64,000 nucleotides of DNA from positions 1 through 64,000 of the forward strand of contig CAZUQP010000018.1 in assembly GCA_964622455.1 (NCBI GenBank), in the 5' to 3' direction. The first letter of the stretch is position 1; each line of letters starts with the position of its first letter. Of the stretch, positions 1-8,771 are shown piece by piece. The DNA is from CAZUQP01 sp964622455. GTDB taxonomy: Bacteria > Pseudomonadota > Gammaproteobacteria > DSM-16500. Under the pieces are notes generated by a model. It ran no database searches and was not told where the DNA came from. It saw only the letters and a list, made by a program, of their open reading frames with translations. Made by a program: the position numbers and the translations under genes.

Positions 1-93
1 ATCCAGGGGCAGAATCCTCTCCCTTCTTTTGCCCTTTATCAGTAGCTTATATCTTTACTATTTCAAAGATACAATCCAGGTTTTATTTTCTGG

Positions 94-116
94 GTACCGC
101 GCATAAAGCGCGGTAC
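94..116. repeat. Perfect 9-bp hairpin at the start of a repeat block
   Basis: The arms at 94-102 and 108-116 are perfectly complementary (gtaccgcgc / gcgcggtac) with a 5-nt loop. The right arm runs directly into a 25-bp tandem repeat. There is no T-run on either side, so it is not a convincing intrinsic terminator. It looks like part of a small intergenic repeat element. Nothing else, and no coding sequence, is visible in bases 1-206. Confidence 0.6.
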
Positions 117-174
117 GTAGGGAGGTCTCGGTGCGAGGTACGTAGGGAGGTCTCGGTGCGAGGTACGTAGGGAA
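112..174. repeat. 25-bp tandem repeat, about 2.5 copies
   Basis: A 25-bp unit starting ggtacgtagggaggtc occurs at 112-136 and 137-161, with a partial third copy at 162-174. The two full copies are identical. The block is non-coding and sits downstream of the minus-strand gene that ends at 207. It is too short and spacerless to be a CRISPR array. Identical direct copies suggest recent slippage or a minisatellite. Confidence 0.7.
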
Positions 175-206
175 GACACAGTCACGATTTTCTTTATTTA
201 TTGCAT

Positions 207-755
207 TTACTTCTGGCCTAAAATTTTTCTTTGCACGTTTATAACATCTTGCTGATCGTCATTTTTATTATTTTTATTTTGATTAAAAAATAAAGGGGAC
301 ACCAAGAATCTCTTTTCGCTCAGCAGCAATCCATTGACCATACATTTAGCAGTCGGATGCTCCATTAAAAGTTTTTGGATACTCACGGGGATCACGGTTC
401 GCGCATCTATAATAATCATCGTCATGTGGTGATTACGCAGTAAGCTTTTACTCACATCCATCAGACGCTCATCTGAGAGATCTGATTTTACCAACTCAAA
501 TGACTTAATAGCACTGGTAGAAATACCTAAGCGAAATTCTTGCCATAGAGAATCACTCGGTTGGTTAAAGGTGCATTGATTCAGCTTCAATACAAAAGGG
601 TAATTCAAATAGCTCAATGCTTGGAATATTTTTTGTAATTCTGCAGCGGTCAAGTCTTGAAATGGGGTACGGGAAAAATCAAACACAATATCTTGGCCAG
701 ATGTAATTTGTGCTAAGACAGTCGATAAATTATGGCGGGTAATCACCACTTGCAT
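207..755 (-). CDS. Hypothetical protein with weak leucine-rich-repeat character
   Basis: This is a 182-residue soluble protein with no signal peptide or membrane segment. Residues about 38-115 alternate short leucine-rich strands and helices (for example LNYPFVLKLNQC and SDLSDERLMDVSKSLL), reminiscent of ribonuclease-inhibitor-type leucine-rich repeats, but the match is weak. The C-terminus is rich in Asn, Asp and Gln. The start is supported by GAGGTGAAGA just upstream of the ATG. It is divergent from the FUSC gene and monocistronic. I do not recognise a family; a host-directed protein is possible but unproven. Confidence 0.6.
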   Translation of the reverse strand: MQVVITRHNLSTVLAQITSGQDIVFDFSRTPFQDLTAAELQKIFQALSYLNYPFVLKLNQCTFNQPSDSLWQEFRLGISTSAIKSFELVKSDLSDERLMDVSKSLLRNHHMTMIIIDARTVIPVSIQKLLMEHPTAKCMVNGLLLSEKRFLVSPLFFNQNKNNKNDDQQDVINVQRKILGQK

Positions 756-828
756 TCTTCACCTCGTTTTCACACATCTTGAAAAATGGGTTTGGTATTG
801 CTATCAGTGATTAACCCTCCCATTATAC

Positions 829-857
829 TATATAAAACTATGCAAAAATTATTGCAA
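829..857 (-). promoter_or_regulatory. Candidate sigma70 promoter for the 207-755 gene
   Basis: Read on the minus strand there is TTGCAA (852-857), a 17-bp spacer and TATATA (829-834). Transcription would start near 822, about 67 nt before the ATG. The second hexamer is imperfect and a TATAAT lies a few bases further on, so the exact -10 is uncertain. Confidence 0.35.
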
Positions 858-864
858 TTTATCC

Positions 865-893
865 ATGACATACTAACTTATTATTTATAAAAT
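865..893 (+). promoter_or_regulatory. Candidate sigma70 promoter for the FUSC gene
   Basis: ATGACA (865-870), a 17-bp spacer and TAAAAT (888-893) lie 38 bp upstream of the ATG at 932. It overlaps the divergent promoter region of the neighbouring gene. This is assigned by inspection of hexamers and spacing only. Confidence 0.35.
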
Positions 894-931
894 AGAATTT
901 CATAGAAAATATTTTTAAGCGGCGGGCGCAT

Positions 932-1987
932 ATGAAAATATCTCTGGCAAATGAAATACTTAGCGAAGAACGCTTTATTCACAGCATTAAAACAGCCCTC
1001 GCCTGCCTGATTGGCTTTATCCTTGCCCGCTTCATTCATTTCCCTACTGAGCAATGGATTATCATCACGACCTTAGTGGTGATGTGCGCACAGACCAATG
1101 TGGGTGGTTTGATGCAAAAATCGTACATGCGGCTTTTAGGCACACTAGCAGGCTCTTTGATTGCTACCTCAACACTCATGGTTTTTCACCCAAACCCTGC
1201 CATTCATATCATCGTCATCATGCTTTCAGCCATCTTATTTAGCTTTATTGCAACAAGTGAAAAAAGTTATAGTGATGCAGGCACGCTCGGGGTCGTCACT
1301 GTCGTCGTTATTTTAATTAACCAAAACCCAACGGTTATTTCTGGTTTTGCGCGCTGCACAGAAATTTCTTTAGGTATTTTAATTGCAGCGGGTGTTTCAC
1401 AGCTTATTTTTCCTATTCATGCACGCAATCACTTACGCGCCAATCAAGCCATTACCCTTTATCATCTTCGTAATTTTTATGTCGCTATTTTTAACGAAGG
1501 CGGTCCCCAAAAAAAGGCGGGGGATTTATTTGATCTTGATGAAAAAATTGCAAAATCGCTAATTGCACAACGTAAATTAGCCGGCGAAGCCAAACGTGAA
1601 ATATTTAGAAAATCATTTAATATAGAAGATTTTAAACGTTCTTTATGGAGTGAAAAAGAATTATTGCGCAGCATTATTTTTATGTTTCACGCTTATGAGG
1701 CAAGTGAGGAAAGTAAAAAAGCGATTAATAGCATTCCTAGTTTATTGGACTTTCATCAAAGCATCAGCAGAGCATTAGAGAACATCGCAGAAAACATCGA
1801 ACAAAAAACATCAGAAACAATCTTACTTCCTGATATTGAGTTGCTGAATGTTGCTGTCCAAGAAAAAATATTAGCGGCAAGTGTTAATAGCAAAATTCAG
1901 TTAAGTACATTTTTATTTTGCGCGAATAATTTAGTGACACATTTGAAAAATATTGCTGCTTTGCCCCATACAGTAAATCCAGCTTAA
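932..1987 (+). CDS. FUSC-family (aromatic acid exporter-like) membrane protein
   Basis: This is a 351-residue inner-membrane protein. About six hydrophobic segments fill residues 20-165 (for example ALACLIGFILARF and WIIITTLVVMC), followed by a largely helical cytoplasmic half. This is the layout of the FUSC/ArAE group (relatives of AaeB and YccS), though it is about half the length of the duplicated members. Family members are proposed efflux pumps for aromatic or other organic acids; the substrate cannot be read from sequence. The start codon has no strong Shine-Dalgarno. The gene converges on the ABC ATPase gene with a 1-bp gap and stands alone, with no membrane-fusion partner beside it. 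Confidence 0.8.
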   Translation: MKISLANEILSEERFIHSIKTALACLIGFILARFIHFPTEQWIIITTLVVMCAQTNVGGLMQKSYMRLLGTLAGSLIATSTLMVFHPNPAIHIIVIMLSAILFSFIATSEKSYSDAGTLGVVTVVVILINQNPTVISGFARCTEISLGILIAAGVSQLIFPIHARNHLRANQAITLYHLRNFYVAIFNEGGPQKKAGDLFDLDEKIAKSLIAQRKLAGEAKREIFRKSFNIEDFKRSLWSEKELLRSIIFMFHAYEASEESKKAINSIPSLLDFHQSISRALENIAENIEQKTSETILLPDIELLNVAVQEKILAASVNSKIQLSTFLFCANNLVTHLKNIAALPHTVNPA

Positions 1988-1988
1988 A

Positions 1989-3281
1989 TCAATTTGGATT
2001 TTCAAGACTCAACACACCCGCATTGTAATCATACGCAAATAATTCTGCATAACGTCCCCACTCAATCACCGTGCTTAATACGCGTTCAGCTTCTTTTTCA
2101 GTTAAATAATCTTCAAGCAGCGACAAGAAATTTTCTTCTAATGCACGATGACGAGGATGGCGATTCAATTGCTCATAAATATAACGTGCGAGCGGCACAT
2201 ATTTTTTTAAGTGTTGTAAAAATATTTGCTTGCGCCCTTGAATATCTGATTCGACAAATGCTTTACCCGCATCGGTGATCGCAATATCTCCTTTTGATAC
2301 TTTAGCAAAATGCAAAATTTCTAATAATTCCGTCAATGGAAATAATTCATCGATATCAAGCATTAAAGTTTCAGCAACAACAGGCAAATCCATTTTGCCG
2401 TTGGTTTCTGGCATATTTAATGTTTCTAATAAACCGGTAATTTCAGCCACACTTGCCTCTGGTAATCGATATCCCAAATCAATGGGTTGATGGCCTTCAA
2501 TCATGTCGGCTTGTAGTTGTGTCGTCATCAAAGTGTACACACGATCAATTTGATTGCGAAAACGCGGATCCAGTTCACTGCGCGGATGTGTGAGAGTGAC
2601 TTTCAACTCCCCACGAATTGAACCCGGATTACTGTTAAAAATAATAATGCGGTCGGCAAGTAATGCCGCCTCTTCAATATTATGCGTGACAAATAAAATA
2701 CCATGCAGGCCCGTTTTTTTGGTTTGCCATAAATCCAATAAGTCACTTTTTAAGTTATCAGCCGTCAATACATCGAGTGCAGAAAATGGTTCATCCATCA
2801 GTAAAATATCGGGATTCACCACCAATGCACGCGCAAAACCCACACGCTGACGCATGCCGCCTGATAATTCTTTTGGAAAAGCCGATTCAAATCCATCTAA
2901 ACCAATAGTATCAATCGCTTTTAAAGCCCGCTCGCGACGTTCTTCGCGAAGCACACCTAATGCTTCTAAACCCAACTCCACATTTTGCAAAACGGTCAAC
3001 CAAGGCAGTAGAGCAAAATTTTGAAATACCATCGAAATACCGCGCGCGGGGCCATGAACAGGTTTGCCGCGATAACGCACGGTGCCAGAACTTGGCGCGA
3101 CCAATCCCGCCAAAATGCGTAAGAGTGTTGATTTTCCCGATCCTGATTTACCCAAAATGGCGATGATTTCGCCTTCATACATCCGAAAATCAATGTCCTG
3201 CAGCACAAGCAATTCTTGCTTATCGCCCGTCTTAAAATTTTTTTGCACATTCATCACTTCGATGATCGGCGTATCTGACAT
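1989..3281 (-). CDS. NitT/TauT-family ABC transporter ATPase with C-terminal AAA-associated domain
   Basis: This is the ATP-binding subunit of an importer resembling nitrate, sulfonate or taurine systems. Walker A is GKSGSGKST, the signature is LSGGMRQRVGFARAL, and Walker B is ILLMDEPFSALD. A second domain of about 150 residues follows (roughly 280-425), matching the AAA-associated C-terminal domain found in a subset of these ATPases. I chose the ATG giving MSDTPIIEV; MDFMSDT at 3290 is an alternative closer to an AAGG motif. It lies just downstream of the fused permease gene and is surely co-transcribed with it. No substrate-binding protein is adjacent, so the substrate is unknown. Confidence 0.85.
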   Translation of the reverse strand: MSDTPIIEVMNVQKNFKTGDKQELLVLQDIDFRMYEGEIIAILGKSGSGKSTLLRILAGLVAPSSGTVRYRGKPVHGPARGISMVFQNFALLPWLTVLQNVELGLEALGVLREERRERALKAIDTIGLDGFESAFPKELSGGMRQRVGFARALVVNPDILLMDEPFSALDVLTADNLKSDLLDLWQTKKTGLHGILFVTHNIEEAALLADRIIIFNSNPGSIRGELKVTLTHPRSELDPRFRNQIDRVYTLMTTQLQADMIEGHQPIDLGYRLPEASVAEITGLLETLNMPETNGKMDLPVVAETLMLDIDELFPLTELLEILHFAKVSKGDIAITDAGKAFVESDIQGRKQIFLQHLKKYVPLARYIYEQLNRHPRHRALEENFLSLLEDYLTEKEAERVLSTVIEWGRYAELFAYDYNAGVLSLENPN

Positions 3282-3295
3282 AAAATCCATCAACC

Positions 3296-5044
3296 TTAAT
3301 CCAGTTGAAAACGTGTTTCCGCTAATACATAAAGCGGCCGCCATAAAAGACGATTAAAAAATAATACGAAAATACACATCATGGCAATGCCGACTGCCAT
3401 ATGTAAAAAATCTCCGGTACTTGTACTTTGTGCAATATAAGCGCCTAATCCAACCGCTGCAAGTTTAGTATTGCCCCAGTTAATGACTTCCGCTGCAATG
3501 CTGACATTCCAGGCACCTCCCACCGCTGTAATTGCACCTGTCATATAATAAGGGAAAATGCCCGGCAAAATTAATTTGCGCCAGCGTAAAATGCCGACCA
3601 CACTGAAATTATCCGTCACTTGCAGTAATTCTTTTGGCAGTACAGAAGCTCCTGCAATCACATTAAATAAAATATACCATTGCACGCCCAACATCATGAG
3701 CGGCGTCACCCAAATATTGACATTCAAATGATATTTCACAATAACAATCACGACTAAGGGATATAATAAATTGACTGGAAATGCCGCAAGAAATTGCACA
3801 ATCGGCTGCACTACTTGCGCAACCCGCGGTTTAAGACCGATCCAAACACCGATAGGCACCCAAATACATGAACACACAAGCAATAATATAAATACTCTTA
3901 ACGTTGTCATTAATCCCAGAAAAAATATATATCCAACAGAACTCAATGGAATATGCCGGCCGATAAAAGCAATAAAATAGGCGGCAACGCCTACTATTAT
4001 TCCAATTAACAACACATTCCATATTTTATCTAAAATCTCTTCATAACTTTTCTGCCAATAAAGAGAATTTTCCTTAAGCGGTTTTGAACGCAATCCAGAA
4101 AAATTCACGATGCTATCAAATGCGTTATTTAATTTTAGTCCTAAATAACGCAGCAAGCGTGTGCGATGGAGTAAATCAACGAGCCAAGAATGTGCTTCGC
4201 GTTCTTCCGCAATTTGTTCTGCTTTAAATTTTTCAGCCCACGCCACTAAAGGACGAAAAAATAATTGATCGTAAAGCAAAATCACAATCAACATAGTCAA
4301 AATAGCATAACCAATCGCCGCCATATTTGCTGAACGAATGGCAAAAGCAATATAAGAACCAATGCCTGGCAGCATAATTTGTTGGCCAGACACTGATACC
4401 GCTTCAGATGCCACCACAAAAAACCAACCGGCCGACATCGACATCATCATGTTCCATAAAAGACCCGGCATCGAATAAGGCACATCAATCCGCCAAAATC
4501 GCTGCCAAGGAGATAAATGAAACATATTAGCAGCTTCTCTTAATTCCGCTGGAACTGAGCGCACTGTTTGATAAAAACCTAAAGCCATGTTCCATGCTTG
4601 AGAGGTAAATATTGCTAAAATAGCGGCACATTCAGGTCCAAACAATGTGCCAGGAAAAAGTGAGATAAAACCCACAATGGCAATTGATAAAAATCCTAGG
4701 ATAGGGATGGATTGGCAAATATCAATGAGTGGGATAATCACACGCGCCGCCCGCTTACTTTTAGCCGCCCACGTACCAAAAATAAAAGTAAACAATAGAG
4801 AAAAAAATAAAGCGATTAACATACGTGATACGGTGCGTAATGCATACCCCGGCAAATAATGCGGTGAAAGTGAAATAGCGACTGGCTGGCCTAACTCATA
4901 AGGCGCTGACATTTGTTTCGCATTCCACGCCAAAAGTGAAATCACTCCCAATGCAAACAACAAGGCAACCACATCCCAAAAGTTAGGATACAATCGGCCT
5001 TTGTAGGCAAGCATAAATGGATTTTGCAGAAAACGCATATACAC
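3296..5044 (-). CDS. ABC transporter permease with two fused permease domains
   Basis: This 582-residue polytopic protein contains two copies of the BPD-type permease domain (roughly residues 75-270 and 360-575). Each carries the EAA-loop region, for example ELREAANMFHLSPWQRFWRI in the first half. Single-domain permeases of the NitT/TauT type are about 250 residues, so this is a natural fusion that could supply both transmembrane halves of the transporter. An AAAGG motif precedes the chosen ATG; an in-frame ATG two codons later is equally possible. It forms a two-gene operon with the ATPase downstream. A dedicated periplasmic binding protein is absent from the neighbourhood. Confidence 0.85.
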   Translation of the reverse strand: MYMRFLQNPFMLAYKGRLYPNFWDVVALLFALGVISLLAWNAKQMSAPYELGQPVAISLSPHYLPGYALRTVSRMLIALFFSLLFTFIFGTWAAKSKRAARVIIPLIDICQSIPILGFLSIAIVGFISLFPGTLFGPECAAILAIFTSQAWNMALGFYQTVRSVPAELREAANMFHLSPWQRFWRIDVPYSMPGLLWNMMMSMSAGWFFVVASEAVSVSGQQIMLPGIGSYIAFAIRSANMAAIGYAILTMLIVILLYDQLFFRPLVAWAEKFKAEQIAEEREAHSWLVDLLHRTRLLRYLGLKLNNAFDSIVNFSGLRSKPLKENSLYWQKSYEEILDKIWNVLLIGIIVGVAAYFIAFIGRHIPLSSVGYIFFLGLMTTLRVFILLLVCSCIWVPIGVWIGLKPRVAQVVQPIVQFLAAFPVNLLYPLVVIVIVKYHLNVNIWVTPLMMLGVQWYILFNVIAGASVLPKELLQVTDNFSVVGILRWRKLILPGIFPYYMTGAITAVGGAWNVSIAAEVINWGNTKLAAVGLGAYIAQSTSTGDFLHMAVGIAMMCIFVLFFNRLLWRPLYVLAETRFQLD

Positions 5045-5055
5045 ACCTTTTTCAT

Positions 5056-5802
5056 TTAAATCGACAACGAACGTCCACCGTCAACCACGAGCACGCTGCC
5101 CGTCATATAATCTGCCTCTCGCACTAAAAATAAGACTGCTTTAGCAATATCAAGTGCTTCGCCATGACGATTTAATGCGATTTTTTGCAGGATTTTTTGT
5201 TTTACTGATGGGCTTAATTCATTTTTGCCTTCAGGCAATGCAACTGTCCCAGGTGAGACAGCATTCACACGCACCAAAGGCCCAAGTTCCTTAGCAAGCA
5301 CTTTAGTCAACATAATCAATCCTGCTTTTGAAATACAATAAACACCATAATCCCGCATGGGCCGATCCGCATGCACATCTGCAATATTAATAATGCATCC
5401 TTGCTGTTCTTTCAGATAAGGTGCCGCATGCTGGCATAAAAAAAAGGGCGCTTTTAAATTAATATTGAGTATCTGATCAAAATGATCTTCGGTCACCGCT
5501 CCAAAAAGGGTTTTATCAAAACAAGATGCGTTATTCACTAAAATATCCAAGCGTCCAAAAAAAGCTGCTGCATCGGTTACAAAATTTTTTAAGCAGGTCA
5601 TATCCGCTAAATCTGCCGGTAATAAAAAAGCAGAATGCGCACGTTTTTCATTTAAATCCTCACATAATTCCTTGGCTTCTTTTTCAGAATGATGATAATG
5701 CAAAACAACATTGATGCCAGCCGTATGCAAAATATTCGCGATGTGGGCCCCAATACGCCTACCGCTTCCGGTAATTAAGGCAACTTGGGTAGTCGTTAGC
5801 AT
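5056..5802 (-). CDS. Pteridine reductase-like short-chain dehydrogenase
   Basis: This is a 248-residue SDR. The nucleotide-binding motif is TGSGRRIG, which fits the TGxxxRxG pattern of pteridine reductases (PTR1 and bacterial FolM) rather than the usual TGxxxGIG. The NNAS motif and the YCISK catalytic motif are present, followed by NAVSPGTVALP. Family members reduce dihydropterins or dihydrofolate using NADPH. The context supports this: a PTPS-family pterin enzyme lies about 1.3 kb away and dihydrofolate reductase about 3 kb away. I chose the ATG at 5802 because upstream extension would overlap the divergent gene's promoter. It is close behind the ABC permease gene's start, on the same strand. 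Confidence 0.8.
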   Translation of the reverse strand: MLTTTQVALITGSGRRIGAHIANILHTAGINVVLHYHHSEKEAKELCEDLNEKRAHSAFLLPADLADMTCLKNFVTDAAAFFGRLDILVNNASCFDKTLFGAVTEDHFDQILNINLKAPFFLCQHAAPYLKEQQGCIINIADVHADRPMRDYGVYCISKAGLIMLTKVLAKELGPLVRVNAVSPGTVALPEGKNELSPSVKQKILQKIALNRHGEALDIAKAVLFLVREADYMTGSVLVVDGGRSLSI

Positions 5803-5810
5803 GGTATAAT
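5802..5810 (+). promoter_or_regulatory. Extended -10 promoter for the MidA-like gene
   Basis: TGGTATAAT is a full extended -10 element (TGn plus TATAAT at 5805-5810), placing transcription start near 5817. No good -35 is present, which is acceptable for an extended -10. It overlaps the start codon of the divergent pteridine reductase gene, so the two genes' transcription may interfere. Confidence 0.5.
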
Positions 5811-5838
5811 TTAGCCCTTTATTGATTTCTTGCATTAT

Positions 5839-6999
5839 ATGACAACTTTACCTAAACCGAATACTAAAGAGTACGCTCTTTCTAAACAATTGACCGCCGA
5901 CATTTTGGAGGAGATGAAAAGCACAGGGTATTTGTCCTTTGCCCGTTTTATGGAGCTTGCTTTGTATGCTCCAACATTAGGTTATTACACAAACGAATTT
6001 GCTAAGTTCGGGAGAGAAGGCGATTTTGTCACAGCACCCCATATTTCCCTCTTGTTTTCAAAATGTATTGCCCGTCAATGCAAGCAGATTTTAAAAGCCA
6101 TTGGCAGTAGCGATATACTAGAACTCGGCGCTGGCAGCGGTCTATTGGCCAAGGATTTATTAATTGAACTCGAAAAACAAGATAGCCTGCCCCGTCATTA
6201 CTTTATTTTAGAAATTAGCCCTATTTTACGCCGTCAACAACGTGACTTGTTAACAGCAGAATGCCCGCATCTTTTACCCCGCATTCAATGGCTAGACACC
6301 CTGCCAAAACACCCTTTTAAAGGCATCATTTTTGCGAATGAAGTGTTGGATGCATTGCCTGTACATTGTTTTGAATATACTAATGATACAATCAAAGAAC
6401 GTTCTGTGACTTTTGAAAAAAACCAATTTTCGTGGTGTTTAACCCCTTTTTCACCCAATATTCAATCTACCATTGAGAAAAAATTGGCGGGATTTCATTT
6501 TAAAAATCACTACCAATCTGAAATCAATTTAATGCTGCCTGATTTTATTGAAGCCCTCGCAAAGACTCTTGATCAAGGCACATTACTCTTGCTGGATTAT
6601 GGGTATGGAAGGCATGAATATTATCATCCCGACCGTTCAGAGGGGACGTTAATGTGCTGCTATCAACATCATCGACATACCAATCCTTTACTATTGGCCG
6701 GATTACAAGATATCACCGCCCATGTTGATTTTACGCTAGTTGCTGAATACGGAACCTCTGCCGGATTGACCTTAAAAGGATTGACGACCCAAACAGGTTT
6801 TTTATTAGCGTTGGGATTATTATCATTGGCAGAAGAAGAACCTCTCACAGACATTCAAAAATATCAGCAAAATCAGGCTATTAAAACCCTGACACTGCCA
6901 TCTAGAATGGGTGAAATTGTCAAAGCTATTGCCTTTAACAAAAACTTAGATATCCCGCTACTCGGGTTTTCTTTGTATGATCGGCGCAAAGATTTATAG
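5839..6999 (+). CDS. MidA/NDUFAF7-family class I SAM-dependent methyltransferase
   Basis: This 386-residue protein has the hallmarks of the COG1565 family: LGYYTN with a following FGREGDFVTAP near the N-terminus, a SAM-binding ILELGAGSGLLA, and the ANEVLDALPV motif. The mitochondrial relative NDUFAF7 methylates an arginine of a complex I subunit; the role of bacterial members is not settled. I chose the ATG (MTTLPKP) over a TTG nine bases upstream. A well-formed extended -10 promoter lies just upstream. It is divergent from the pteridine reductase gene and followed after 56 bp by the PTPS-family gene. Confidence 0.85.
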   Translation: MTTLPKPNTKEYALSKQLTADILEEMKSTGYLSFARFMELALYAPTLGYYTNEFAKFGREGDFVTAPHISLLFSKCIARQCKQILKAIGSSDILELGAGSGLLAKDLLIELEKQDSLPRHYFILEISPILRRQQRDLLTAECPHLLPRIQWLDTLPKHPFKGIIFANEVLDALPVHCFEYTNDTIKERSVTFEKNQFSWCLTPFSPNIQSTIEKKLAGFHFKNHYQSEINLMLPDFIEALAKTLDQGTLLLLDYGYGRHEYYHPDRSEGTLMCCYQHHRHTNPLLLAGLQDITAHVDFTLVAEYGTSAGLTLKGLTTQTGFLLALGLLSLAEEEPLTDIQKYQQNQAIKTLTLPSRMGEIVKAIAFNKNLDIPLLGFSLYDRRKDL

Positions 7000-7055
7000 T
7001 GTGCTAAATTTTTATCAGGTATAATTTCGCCCCGGAAATAGATGAGGCCTAAACC

Positions 7056-7544
7056 GTGGTACGTTCCGCAATCATTGAATTACATAAAGAAGAGCTGAAA
7101 TTCTCAGCCGGCCACTTTATGTTACTTTCAGCAAAAGAGCGGGAAACCATGCATGGCCATGATTATCAAATTCATGTGACCTTTCACACGCTCATTCAAC
7201 AAAACGGCATGGCATTTGACTGCCGTCTTTACAAGCAGCAATTACAACATATTTGTGAAACACTGGATTATCGATTTATTTTACCGAGCCAATCGGATTA
7301 TCTTAAGATTGAAGAAAAAGGGGATCAATGGCTTGTGCATTTTGGATCAGAGACCATTCCTTTTTTAAAAAAGGACGCCATTTTATTGCCGATTTGTAAT
7401 GTCACGCTGGAAGAATTATCGCATTGGTTTTTGCAGCAACTCACTCAAAAAGAAACTGAACTCGCAAAAAACGGAATTGAAAAAATTATTTTGAAAGTTT
7501 TCAATGGGCGTGGTGAATCTGGCGCAACGAGTTGGGAAAAATAA
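7056..7544 (+). CDS. 6-pyruvoyl-tetrahydropterin synthase family, probable PTPS-III type
   Basis: This is a 162-residue T-fold enzyme. The zinc ligands are visible as His20 (FSAGHF) and His33/His35 (HGHDY). The family's catalytic Cys, four residues before HGH in PTPS and QueD, is Arg here, and Glu30 occupies the next position, giving ExxHGH. That pattern is described for PTPS-III, which converts dihydroneopterin triphosphate to 6-hydroxymethyl-dihydropterin and replaces FolB in folate synthesis. A second glutamate motif (LEELSHWF) near residue 129 is also family-like. The start is GTG with GAGG eight bases upstream. Neighbouring pteridine reductase and DHFR genes support a folate role. A queuosine-type QueD is less likely without the Cys. 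Confidence 0.75.
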   Translation: MVRSAIIELHKEELKFSAGHFMLLSAKERETMHGHDYQIHVTFHTLIQQNGMAFDCRLYKQQLQHICETLDYRFILPSQSDYLKIEEKGDQWLVHFGSETIPFLKKDAILLPICNVTLEELSHWFLQQLTQKETELAKNGIEKIILKVFNGRGESGATSWEK

Positions 7545-7550
7545 ATTTTA

Positions 7551-8654
7551 CTATTTCCTCCTATGGTCTGTACTGCTCGTTTGTTTATCTTTTTTACTTG
7601 TCACACCTAAAGATGTATAAGATGATTTGGTAAACTCCAAATATCTATCTGAGAGACCTTTTTCTTTGCCTCCAAAAAATAGTCCGCTATCTCTAAAATC
7701 TGGAAAATCCTTTTTAATATCACTGTACGCTTTTTCCAATCGGTTTTTACATTTTACTTTCTCTTGCTCCTTAGAAGAAATACTAGAAATACTTACACTT
7801 GCATGATCTAATTCCTCAGCCAACGCCAACATCGCTATGCTTTTTTGATCTTCTTTTTTATCTCCTTCTTTTTTTAATCTTCTTTTATATTCACTAAATT
7901 TAGCCTTAGCATCATCACTGATACCTTTTCTCATTTCTGTAGCCAGATCCAACATTGAGTGGCGTTCATTAGAAGAAAAAACCAGTTTAAAATTGAATAA
8001 AGAATTGCATTTTTTTATTAGAGGAAAAAAAGAATCGTTTTGCAGAAAACGTATTTTAAAAAAATTATTGTACACTTTTTCTAACCGTTTTATAATTTCT
8101 TTTAGTAAGTTATCTTTTGCTATCAACCTAAAATCCTTTGATACAATTTCTTTCAATGCGGAATTCAAAATTGATAACGCAGTTATTTTTTGATTGAGTG
8201 CATCAATTTTACCAATTTCTTTTTTATCCATATTATCTCTATCAGCTTCTGTAGATTTCTCTTGTTCTCTTAACTTTGCAATAAATCCATGAATGCCAAT
8301 CTCCCGTTCTTTAGAAAAAAATCTATCCTCTAAAGGCAATAATTTTTTAATACCTAATACTATATCATTTTGAGTCGCATAAAACTCTTTGAATGGCTCT
8401 TCTGCTTTAGAATATTCATAAGTTCTTTCTTCTTCCGAATCAGTCAAACTCGATGATGCTTTTTCTATAGCAGAATTATATTTATTTCTCTCTGATTCCT
8501 GCGTCAACGTCCAGGCTGCTCGCCATAATATTCGAAGGCTATGCTGATCTTTTTCTTCTTTAAATTCTTCTACTTTTTTGGCAATCGCTTCTTGAATTTG
8601 ATCTAACGATGCCGACGGCTCCACTCCAATAAAAGAATAATAAGTGTCTGGCAT
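7551..8654 (-). CDS. Unknown protein with degenerate N-terminal J-domain
   Basis: This is a 367-residue hydrophilic, Lys/Glu-rich protein. Residues 1-65 follow a DnaJ J-domain plan: YYSFIGVEPSAS, then a helix, then ILWRAAWTLTQESERNKY, resembling the usual xxAYxxLSDPxxRxxYD. The HPD tripeptide needed to stimulate Hsp70 is replaced (FKEEKD). The remainder is predicted helical and coiled-coil, with no signal peptide or membrane segment. It ends in a basic, Ser/Thr-rich tail. The gene converges on the PTPS gene with a 6-bp gap. It has the look of an effector-type or scaffold protein, but no function can be assigned. Confidence 0.65.
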   Translation of the reverse strand: MPDTYYSFIGVEPSASLDQIQEAIAKKVEEFKEEKDQHSLRILWRAAWTLTQESERNKYNSAIEKASSSLTDSEEERTYEYSKAEEPFKEFYATQNDIVLGIKKLLPLEDRFFSKEREIGIHGFIAKLREQEKSTEADRDNMDKKEIGKIDALNQKITALSILNSALKEIVSKDFRLIAKDNLLKEIIKRLEKVYNNFFKIRFLQNDSFFPLIKKCNSLFNFKLVFSSNERHSMLDLATEMRKGISDDAKAKFSEYKRRLKKEGDKKEDQKSIAMLALAEELDHASVSISSISSKEQEKVKCKNRLEKAYSDIKKDFPDFRDSGLFFGGKEKGLSDRYLEFTKSSYTSLGVTSKKDKQTSSTDHRRK

Positions 8655-8771
8655 AACACCCTCGCTTTATATCTAATTGATATAATTAAATTATAACATA
8701 TATCAAAAGAAGCGTAATTTAAGGGGTTTTTAATAAAAACTTGATATTACAATAGGTTATAAAATAACTTC

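Noticed and set aside
112..174. Possible CRISPR array
   Set aside because: The 25-bp units are directly adjacent with no spacers, there are only two and a half copies, and no cas gene is in the window.
7993..8193. Plus-strand frame within the J-like gene
   Set aside because: It is wholly antisense to a longer frame with domain support, with no ribosome site or recognisable product.
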